A stretch of 64,000 nt of DNA from Davidsoniella eucalypti. Taxonomy: Eukaryota > Ascomycota > Sordariomycetes > Microascales > Ceratocystidaceae. The position numbers and the translations under genes were made by a program. Position 1 is the first letter of the stretch; each line of letters opens with the position of its first letter. Of this stretch, positions 35,275-44,216 are shown piece by piece. The DNA lies in contig RMBW01000022.1 in NCBI GenBank assembly GCA_004009845.1, forward strand, positions 248,001 through 312,000, given 5' to 3'. Under the pieces are notes generated by a model that saw only the letters and a list, made by a program, of their open reading frames with translations, was not told where the DNA came from and made no database searches.

Positions 35275-35682
35275 GTCCCCATGGCGTAGTGGTTATACGC
35301 CTGGCCGACCCCGCATGAGGTAAGTTGGTTCAAATCCAGCTGGCAAAACTACTACTGAAGTCCACCCTATGCTTATGGTGCGTCTGAGGGTTTGGGCAGC
35401 CTCTCCACTCACGAAGTTCTGCAAAAGGTAGATTCCAGGTAGTGACCATCAACGAGGTAGTTTTTCCCGGAAAGGATTAAAAGTAAGTTTGCAGGAATAG
35501 CATATAACGAAACCATAACAAATGTTCTGTATCTCAGTGGCCAGTCACTGTTGAGAAGTAGGTTGTCCTTCACCTTACATTGTATACTAGTATTAGTTTA
35601 GGGCTGTGTATCTTAGGATACCGAGGTGCTACATATCTCCATTTCCACCTTGATAAAAATGAATTAAAAATAAATTAAAAAA
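35275..35682 (+). mobile_element. tRNA-derived SINE, copy 2 (full length, youngest)
   Basis: A 408-bp retroposon flanked by a perfect 11-base target duplication GAATACAAGCT (35264-35274 and 35683-35693). The 5' head is tRNA-like: Pol III A-box TGGCGTAGTGG (35282-35292) inside a D-arm (GGCG/CGCC stem), and B-box GGTTCAAATCC (35327-35337) inside a T-arm (GTTGG/CCAGC stem, seven-base loop). The anticodon arm and the 3' acceptor strand do not pair, so it is not a working tRNA. A tRNA-unrelated body follows, ending CTCCATTTCCACCTTGATAA and an A-rich tail. It shares the body with 3430-3789 and the 3' part with 29795-29927. No ORF is meaningful. Transcription by Pol III and mobilisation by a LINE reverse transcriptase are inferred. 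Confidence 0.92.
35282..35337 (+). promoter_or_regulatory. internal Pol III promoter (A-box and B-box) of SINE copy 2
   Basis: A-box TGGCGTAGTGG at 35282-35292 and B-box GGTTCAAATCC at 35327-35337 fit the tRNA-gene consensus, with 34 bases between them, a normal spacing for a type 2 Pol III promoter. Confidence 0.8.
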
Positions 35683-35717
35683 GAATACAAGCTCCGAAGA
35701 ACCAGCACCTAGACATA

Positions 35718-35798
35718 CTGTAGACAGGGTTAAGTTTTGTCGTGGGATCAGCGTGCAGATCGGTCTCTTGCAAGTAACTCGCTGTCCTCGACATGTAC
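35718..35798 (+). repeat. MITE left inverted repeat
   Basis: 81 bases, inverted partner of 36126-36206; 74 positions match by eye. Confidence 0.85.
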
Positions 35799-36125
35799 CT
35801 ACTCAAGTTTCCCCACTTTTAAAATTCCCCGCTTTTCTGAACAAAAGTTATCCTTTTACACCTTTTTTCTCCTTATAACACAACACAATTATAAAACAAT
35901 ACAAATATATCACCAGACCATTATACACTACTATACAATTTGACTATTATACTACTTGACCACCATACAACTACTAATCGCAACAAATTTCATCACTGTC
36001 CTTCTTGTTAGTCAACTAAGGCCTCTAGATGATGATCATTTTCCTGATTATAGAAATAAACAAGGGATTGTTAATGATAATGTTGACATCGGTTAATACA
36101 GTGTATAGTACAGTTATAATACCGT

Positions 36126-36206
36126 GTACATGTCGAGAATAAACAGTTACTTGCAAGAGACCGATCTGCACGCTGATCCCACGACAAAACTTAACCCTGT
36201 CTACAG
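36126..36206 (-). repeat. MITE right inverted repeat
   Basis: 81 bases, inverted partner of 35718-35798. Confidence 0.85.
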
Positions 36207-36208
36207 TA

Positions 36209-39200
36209 TACATAATCCATGGCCCAAGGCTGTAATGTTTTTTATAGGTCATCTCTATAGTTAGAGTAGCAGATCTCTCTATATATCCAACCCTGAAGGT
36301 GATGAGATGAAGTCAGTCTTCTTCAAGCAATGACACTTCATACTAAACCAGAACTATTGCTTGCCATAATAGCAACAGTAGTACTTTCCTCCTATCATCA
36401 TCTACATATATGCATTGCTTTTATCATTCACTTCATCTCATGTTGAGGTGACGACCAGTCTAGGTGGTCTGTGCCGATGAGAACACCTGATTGATTTGGT
36501 TTGTCTTTGTTTTTTTGTTCTAATTCAACGTCAACATTTAATGATATGGAAAGGTCAAGTCTAGTCTCAGTATAAGAGTATATTAAGCATTCTCTATGAT
36601 CATGATTGCATAGAGTTATCATGTTGTTTATTCTGATGAAAGAAGTCAATATGACACACGGGAAAGAATTATGCTTTATAGGGCGGTTCAGTTCGTGTTA
36701 GTTGAGTGTGCTTTACTTCATAAACAAGAGAGTCCATCTTTGTTCAACAAGCCGCCGATGTTATCATGCTAAGATCGAAGTGGCATTAAGATTTCACATG
36801 TCACCTGTCAAATCGGAACTTATAATAACTACATTATAGGGCTAGTTAGACTAAATCCAAGTTTTCCATAGATGTATGCATTATACAGCCTTTTATTTAC
36901 TAATCCTACTTAAAGAATATTTCTCTCAAGCAAAGGTCACAAAAGAGCGACATCTTGCGCTATGTGGAGCAGAGAAAGAAGGATAGGTCGCACTTTGTCG
37001 TTTGTCCCTAAGTTGGTGCTTTGACATTTCCTGTTTTTCTTTCTGGTTTTTCCGGTCCCTTTTCGTTGCAAATCTTGGGCACTTTTAGTCTATTTCTCGC
37101 TTGTAATATGTACATAGTAGCCTGGAATACTAAGGACGACTACTAGAAACCCCGATTTAGCTTCTGCTAGTAATTCGCCTTGTTCTACAAAGAAAAAGGT
37201 AACAATACAAGAATTGCTAGACTTAGAACCGATTACAAAGCAACCAACTTTGCTATCATATGTTGAGTTTCTATGATATTGTATGTTATAGCACAGAGAA
37301 ACAAGAACGGCTCAACAGTAAAAGACCAACAAAAAATAGGGTTACATAGTGACGTGAGAACCTGGGTGTTTGCCCGCCAACTTCAGGCCTAAGTACATGG
37401 CAGTTCAATCACACACATGGGTACCTAGAGTCATATTTCCATCTCCCAATATATTCCCAAGAATGACATTCTTACATGTGTGATTCTGTGATGAGCTAGG
37501 TTGACTAGGTCATGTCCAACTTGATCACATGAAAGTGGCGGCAATTTTCATGTTCTTATTTTCCATGACTGCTTCTAGGCTATGTTTTCCCTGGTCGGTT
37601 GTTGTAGAATGTTTCTTCTTTTATAGGAAAATGATATTCTTGTGATAGGAACTGTTTCCTTGCTTCGCTTGTGACATTGGCTTACCACGTTGTCTTCTTG
37701 GTTCAAAGAAAGGAGAAGGTACACTAATAAGATGTCCTCATCTCTCAACCTAGGTGGGTACTTTTGTTCAAGTAAATGCGAAAATCGGCAGCGTTGCCGT
37801 TATATTAAAGAACAGGATTTCCCTGTCCTTGGCCTTGGTAATGCTGGTAATGTGAAGTTGATACTGCCATACAATATCTACAACGACAACTACAAGGACT
37901 TAAAAAGGCAACCCAGGTATTAATTATAAACCAGTCACAAAATAACCATCCCGCGTTATCTTTAGCACATTGCGTGTGATATCAAGGCCATGATGAACGG
38001 CCCATAATTTGCCATTGTTGGCACATAACTGTAAACTATCGGTAATGTAATCAACTTAGCAAATACTTGGTATCCTGTCACTAGTAATCATTTAATAATG
38101 CCACGTAGGAAATGGCCACGGGATTTGCAGAGTATTCTAGTGATGGATAGCATCATGGTCAATGTCTGCGGACTGATGTCAACCCAATATCTACAGAGTA
38201 ACACGGTACTAAGCCAATGGGCCAAGATTCTTATGTTAAATCAGGAGCGTTTCAATTATCCTCCATCGGAGTAGCCTTACTACACAATACCGAAAGATAC
38301 CTTAGGCCTCTCGGGGTATCATTCTAATTGATAAGTGATCAGAAATGTAACGAGACAAGAATGGCGTGAACCGGCCCGGCCTCAAGAATCAATTGTACTA
38401 TTTGTAGTAAATATAATGGACCTAGAAGTACTTGTCACTTCTCAGTATCTCAGGGATTATATCCATTCGCCCTGCTACAATGACGTCTGTGGCTCTTCCC
38501 TTTTGGCACATGTTCAGAGATGAGACTTTGTCTCCACTAACATCATTATGTAAATCACGTTGTTACTCGTGTCATGAAAGAGCTATACATATTTGCAGAC
38601 GCCATCACTAAGACAGCCAATAACGAATCATTACACATACGTCACCGTATTCTACATAACTTGAAGTCGTACGAAGCTCAAAGAAAAAAAGAAACAGAAA
38701 AAAAGGCATAAGATAAGATATCATACCATAACTAGTGGTTTATAGGATACTATCGGAGTTAAACAATAAGTGAAAATCAAAACTAGACTTCGGTGATATA
38801 TCGTATGTATATGCACAAGCAAGCAAAGAACAACTTGGTACTATGTACTACAGTTTATACAGGTACAAGTATTTCCCAACCACACATCTCAGATAAGAAG
38901 CATCCCCAGTATGCTCGGCCGAACACAGCGTCGGCACCGCCAAGTCCATGACTACATACAAGACTCAAGTCGAGCTGATAGATACCGAAATCAAAGGGGC
39001 GCTAGAAACGCCACGAATGTCTCTATATAATGTCGGTGATGGAATTTGCCAGTTCTGATATGTTTCCGTGCCGGTCCCTTTCTAAAGGGATGCTCAATTA
39101 AGTGAACAATCGAAAAAATGATAGACAGAAACAAAAAGGTACGGTATACGTCTCACCAAAACTAATACTTCAAACTTATTTCCTTGTTCTTATGCAAGGT

Positions 39201-41373
39201 ACAGTAAGACAGGTAGACCACAGAAAACTGGCTATAGAAAGTCGGTGAAGACTTCTCCGCATGGTGGAGTTCACAGAATCAAGATGATAGAGTACCTAAA
39301 ACCCCTTCATGCTGTCTTCAAAGCATCCACATAATATACTGCTTAGTTTCAGGCTTATGTAACTCAAAAACTGTTGTCTTACAACGTAGCGGTCATGGAT
39401 GCAATCAGTTCCGCGAATCGTTGCACAAAGATCGTAACTTTCATCAATATAGGGTTAGGGTCTACATAATCTTCAAATTTACTACTACTTATCTCAAATT
39501 CACACAGACTACGGGAGAAATTCCTGAGTTATTCTACTAGTACACTATATTTTTCTAATAGCGGAGGTCGAAAACCAATAGCCTTACATGTAGCAGATCC
39601 CCTCAGAATACGTAATGTCTCATACCGAGATACTACAGTGAAACCACTGTCCGGTTCATCCTCTTGCGCCGAAATCCTCTGCTCATCAATGTAGTTGCAG
39701 TTGTAACCTACATTACGTTCAAGCTCGGCTCAGTGCTAGCCCCTCTGAATCTTGAGATACAATCAGGGTCTATAAAGAACAAGAAATCAACGAATAAAGA
39801 GCGAGAGGTATTCGCACGAGAGACATATCTATGTACAGTAACATGTACGAAGAGGCTTTTTTTAGCAATATCTAGGGATAGCGACAATTACATGTGGTAT
39901 TCTATGCATCCATGAGGCGTTTAGCGTCCAAGGGAGAGAAGATAGCATTTTCGTGCGAGGGGAACGGAGGAAGAGTAGCCACTAAACCTCCGGGGCCATA
40001 TCGACGCGCTATTATTATTCTGGTATGTAGCTATGTATTTCAGCTTATCACGGACATTTTGTGTATTGGGACTAGCTGCACTGTAACTTCACCCGAAGCC
40101 CAAAACCCTCGCAGATAAGAGTATACACTGAAACTGAATCCCTTTTTTGGGGGGTTTTTTTGGGTTTGGAATTGTAACTATGTTCAAGTCAGAAGATAAT
40201 AACTTTACAGTAATATTTATGTGCAAAGCAAGATAGACCGCGTCATGTTCCTGCCAAGTGGCAGACACTAGTAACAAAAGTTCAAGTAGAATAGAAACAT
40301 TGCGTGTATGGAATTGACGTTCCAGTTAGCTTGTTTATAAGCATTAAGGTACTTTTTTTCAGAAAGAATGAAGATATGGATTCTTCAACCAGTTCAGGCT
40401 TATTTTCATTGATGTTAATCGCGCAAGTGACTAATTCAAAGGCTATAAACTAACTGACTGGCTAACATGAAGATGGTCCAAGATATGCTCGGCCACGGTA
40501 ATCCGCCAGGCTAAAACACAATTGCACTCGAAACATTCATGCAGAAGAGCAACAAGCTGTGAAAAGTAAAAAAGAAAAAAGTGAGGCTGGGCAGCCTAAG
40601 CTCAACCATGGAACCTCGTTCTTTCTGACTTATTCTATACCTCGATCAGGCTGTATATATGAACACTAACTGCACAGCAGGTTGTAGCTGAAATAACGCA
40701 TAAACCCTCTCCATCTTTAACTCTTTTTCGTGCTAGAAAAGACCACCATGGAAAAAGAAGAAAAAAAGACATTTACATCCTTCACTCTTGTAAGGTATTG
40801 ATTGCCCTGGCTTGATATAGGGTTCATAAGAGCAAAAAAGTAACCGAGCAGTCCGGGCAAGCGACAGGGATGTGATATGTGTTCGGCCGACAAAATGACT
40901 TAGCACGCATGGCTAGCCAGCAAACACTCTTATTGACAAGTTTTTATTCGTGTTGAAAAGTTAGAGAACCAAGCAACAGCAAACCCGTAACATTAGGGTA
41001 TAACCCTGGAGTATCAAGTACTGATATCTAGGGCTGTATTAGCCAACTGCAAGGGATATCAACCTACCATCCCGGCCAATTGACGTGGACAACTATTGGC
41101 CTCACGATGATGAGGGAACCGAGAGAGATGGAACATTGCGGCCAGTCAGGATCACTGCCACAAATGTAAATATAGCAATGTCTTTGTAGTATTTTGGAGA
41201 GATAGAAAGATACTGATCATACGAGCGGTGAAAATGCGCAAGATGTCTTGTATGTATGTCTGGTCTCCTTACATGGAGGACATGTCAGATTTGACACTAA
41301 TATATATATCTGTATGTAGGATATTGCAGGCGCGTGGCTGGGTGACCTGAAAGAGGCGCTAACAAACAGCCAC
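36209..41373. other. gene-free region (5.2 kb)
   Basis: No gene is supported: open frames are below 85 codons and lack family motifs. The sequence is AT-rich with A-runs near 38685-38705 and a G/T-rich run near 40140-40165. A 139-base segment with 12-base inverted ends lies at 36302-36440 (listed separately). No tRNA or rRNA was recognised. Confidence 0.55.
36302..36440. repeat. 139-bp segment with 12-bp terminal inverted repeats
   Basis: ATGAGATGAAGT at 36302-36313 and its inverse ACTTCATCTCAT at 36429-36440. Read from the inner TG to CA the piece could be a short solo LTR, or a tiny MITE. No equal-length direct duplication was found at the flanks, so its origin is open. Confidence 0.4.
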
Positions 41374-41883
41374 TTAGTCAGAAACGATGGAGGAGTTACA
41401 TTCTCGCGGCAAAGAAGCGGTTGTCCGCTGGAGATCTTGAGCATTCTCGCTGTTAGATGCCATATCAAAAGAAGGCATCACGATGTTCCTAGCTGGCGGG
41501 GGTTCGAGATCACGCATCGAGCGGCTAAAGGGCACTATCTGTGGCAAAGAAGGAAGTGAATGACTCGTAGTTTCAACAGCGGCAGTAGAATGTCCCGAGG
41601 AGAAGCTGTTCCCAAAGCTGCTGTGTTGCTTCTGTCGAGGAGAGGTGGTCATGTAGAAGGAAAGCTGAGCAATAGATGGCAATGAAACAAGATGCGGAAC
41701 TCGACACGAAGCTGGGGCTTGAGCTGACGGTAGATCTAAGTTGAAAGTTGAAGGTTCGAGAATCTGAGGAACGGAGTTGGTATCACAAGATGAAGTTTCT
41801 GGACATGCTGGATTGTTGCCCATGGTTGTGATTGACATAATGAGTAGTATGGTTGATAGTTGAGAGGGAGAAATGGGTATCAT
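41374..41883 (-). CDS. hypothetical protein (doubtful), Ser/Pro-rich, 169 aa
   Basis: An intact single-exon frame starting at the ATG 41881-41883 (MIPISPSQLS) with an AT-rich TATA-like stretch (TTATTTATAAA) just upstream. The product is rich in Ser, Pro and Thr, has no signal peptide or clear domain, and ends RECNSSIVSD. No family was recognised. The next ATG in frame (MSITTMGNNP) is an alternative start. It lies in a gene-poor stretch 486 bases upstream of CSN6 and on the opposite strand. Either a lineage-specific gene or a chance open frame; its length and the absence of nearby longer competing frames are the only support. Confidence 0.3.
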   Translation of the reverse strand: MIPISPSQLSTILLIMSITTMGNNPACPETSSCDTNSVPQILEPSTFNLDLPSAQAPASCRVPHLVSLPSIAQLSFYMTTSPRQKQHSSFGNSFSSGHSTAAVETTSHSLPSLPQIVPFSRSMRDLEPPPARNIVMPSFDMASNSENAQDLQRTTASLPRECNSSIVSD

Positions 41884-42369
41884 GGGCTTTATTATTTATA
41901 AACCTGAAGAGTGGCCCATTTTCTTGTCATTGTGAAATAAGAACTATATTTCACTTAGACTGTCAACCTTTAGCCTATTTAGGCTGCCTACTTTTCTTTT
42001 AACTTATATCTAACGGAAGCCTATAAGGCAACTTACATCAAGATACTGTTATTAGGGTTTACATTTAGTACCTGAAAAGTGGATCTGAGTATACCTATTG
42101 GTGCAAATATACTTATAGCAGCCCCTCTATCTAAGCTGAGCTTGCAGCAGCAACGATAAAAACTCCGGGAGGAGCAACTACTTGTGTAAAGCTGCATCTA
42201 CTTAGGCAACAACCAACAAACGACACTTTTAGATACGTTGTGTAGCCCGAAAATTTCCCTTTGTTTCTTTTCCTTTCACTTCATTTTCTTTCCACAAACA
42301 CCATCTAAAATTGCCGTCTCTTTCATCAATAACAGTTGTCCATTTTTGCCTTTTTCCTTCATCGGCATA
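41884..42369. promoter_or_regulatory. upstream region of CSN6
   Basis: 486 bases ending at the CSN6 ATG. The last 130 bases are T/C-rich (TTTGTTTCTTTTCCTTTCAC), typical of a fungal promoter and leader. No other feature was seen. Confidence 0.45.
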
Positions 42370-43747
42370 ATGAGTGCCGCATCGCTTGTTTCCACCCAAA
42401 AGTCCACGGACTTACAGCCATCAATCCACCCAGTAGTTTTACTTAGCATCTCCGATCATATCGCGCGACACACTTTGCGGGATGGGCCAAAACTGCCACT
42501 AGTTGGCCTGCTGATTGGGTTCCAAGATGGTAGAAAAGTGACAATTAGCCGCACGTTCGATATCAGCGTTCGCGAGAATCCCGACCGACCGGGCGAGTGC
42601 ATTGTTGATCACGAAGTGCTTTCATTTGGTGACCAGATACGTAGGGCTGCCTATCTCTAATAAGCACTATATTCTAGATCTACTACAGACTTGCTAACTT
42701 ACCCATAGAAAGCCATACCCAGGTCGTCGGTTACTACACCATCCTTCCACGCTCCGGGCCCGACAGCCGCATCCTAGACTTGCACGAGAAGCTATGCCGT
42801 ACCTTCTTAGACCGCGATCTTTTGCTTCTTGCATTCCACCCCGATGATACTATCAGCACCATTTCTGCTGGTGCCTCACTACCAATCACCATATATGAGA
42901 GTCGCCTGGTGACTAACTCGACAAGTACAGCTGGCACTGGTGATGATAAGCCGATGTCTGGGACCGATGACGAAGCTGTGGATACTGCTGCAGCAACAGC
43001 AGCTTCTGCAGCCGCCGGTGCGATGCAACGCCAGTTCCTAGAAATATCGCACTTTTCCATAGCCACTGACGATGCCGAGATGATCAGCATGGACTTCGTC
43101 GCCAGCGGCGGTGGCAACGCCAAGGCTGTCTCAAATACCGACGATAGCGTCTCTAGACAAGAGCTGGATGTAAAGGGAAAAGGCGGTGCTACATCAGGCA
43201 AAACAAGCACAAATGCAAACATCGAGTTGAGTCGTGATGAGGAAGATCAGATCGCTGCCTCAAGACGAAAGCAAATGCAGTACGCATGCTCCACGCCCGC
43301 ATCAACCTGATTGTCTCATATCTTTCAGCCCTGCCGCCATCCTTTGTTCTAGCCGATCCACCAGCACCTATACAACACCAGGAAGGCGCCGAAATCCAGC
43401 CTAATTATAGCATTCTACGTCAAATCCAGGCTGCTGTGATCCGTCTAGGGCTCGTTGTTCCGTACGATGTCGACGCATTCAATGCTGAGTTGGAGGCCGA
43501 GGAAAATTCCGTGGCGACTATTACACTAATCAACGAGGCTATCCAGGCCGCATACGAAGGCCGTCTGGCGAACCGCAAGTTCATTGCCTCAGATTTCAAC
43601 TCGCCAGCTGCGACATTGCGTTCGCATCGGAACATGAAGAATGCTGTAGGCCGACAGCAAGCACAACAAGATTCCCAACAAGGACAGCAAAAGCGACAGC
43701 AAAAACAACAACAGCAGTCTGCACTTTCTGCATCGCTGCTAGCATAA
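42370..43747 (+). CDS. CSN6: COP9 signalosome subunit 6 (MPN domain), apparently frameshifted
   Basis: Exon 1 starts at 42370 (MSAASLVSTQKS) and is spliced to 42709. Two donors, at 42629 (GTGACC) and 42641 (GTAGGG), both keep the frame. The MPN- domain is seen in HPVVLLSISDH, LPLVGLLIGF and VVGYYTILP; as usual for Csn6 there is no JAMM metal motif. It continues with DAEMISMDFVA and EEDQIAAS. Near 43280 the frame breaks: reading on gives a stop at 43308-43310 (about 290 residues), while the conserved MLHARINLIVSYL and the rest (to 43747, Gln-rich end) lie in another frame. No intron with a length fitting the frame exists there, so a one-base loss (real or sequencing) is likely; an intact protein would be about 436 residues. 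Csn6 is part of the COP9 complex that removes Nedd8 from cullins. Confidence 0.85.
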
Positions 43748-44216
43748 CAACAGTGACCAAAATCAACGAATAATGAAGATCTTGGCATATACTACGAAGA
43801 ACATGACTTTTTGATATGGAGGAGTTTGGGTGTGCTTTTTTCCCTTAAGTTTTAAAGGGGTTCTCCTTTGTTTTTTTTCTCTGAGATAATATAGTTGATA
43901 TTTTGAACTTCGTGTGATGAAGAAAAAGAGATGAGTTATTTCACACTATTCGTTCCCTTATTGCTTAGAACATGTTGAATTGTCATCATTGAAGATACCT
44001 GAAATAAAGGGAATAAATATAAAGAGCGTCGTAGAAGAGGGAGGAGTTGAAAAGAATAATAGAAAAGAGTACAAGTAATGAGACCCAAGAAGCCCGAAAC
44101 TAGGAAAATATATGAATGTAATAAGAAAATACAAGAAGCTCGCATATAATCTTCAAAAATTAATAAACAGAAAAAAGAAACATATCTTTCTTTGTTTTTT
44201 TCCCTTTTGGGTTGTT
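43748..44216. terminator. convergent 3' region CSN6 / VPS17
   Basis: 469 bases between the stop codons of two converging genes, AT-rich with T-runs (43868-43882, 44191-44205). It is expected to hold both 3' ends. No coding sequence is supported. Confidence 0.45.

Larger units (their letters stand above)
35718..36206. mobile_element. 489-bp MITE with ~81-bp inverted repeats and TA duplication
   Basis: Left repeat 35718-35798 and right repeat 36126-36206 are inverted copies starting CTGTAGACAGGGTTAAGTTT: the outer 62 bases match, a 7-base block differs, then CTCGACATGTAC matches again. A TA dinucleotide lies outside each end (35716-35717, 36207-36208), as for Tc1/mariner-type insertion. The 327-base interior is AT-rich, has no transposase frame and resembles an untranslated leader, so this looks like an internally deleted derivative of a larger DNA transposon. 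The superfamily is inferred from the TA only. It begins 24 bases past the target duplication of the neighbouring SINE. Confidence 0.82.

Noticed and set aside
35275..35350. tRNA gene
   Set aside because: A- and B-boxes and D- and T-arm stems are present, but the anticodon arm and acceptor stem do not pair, and the sequence continues into a repeated body with an A-tail and target duplications; it is a SINE head.
43170..43280. 111-base intron (GTAAAG...TGCAG) in CSN6
   Set aside because: Its length is a multiple of three so it does not correct the frame, and it would remove the conserved acidic EEDQIAAS block.
43280..43328. 49-base intron (GTACGC...TTTCAG) to repair CSN6
   Set aside because: It would delete the conserved MLHARINLIVSYL segment, and the phases do not match after splicing.
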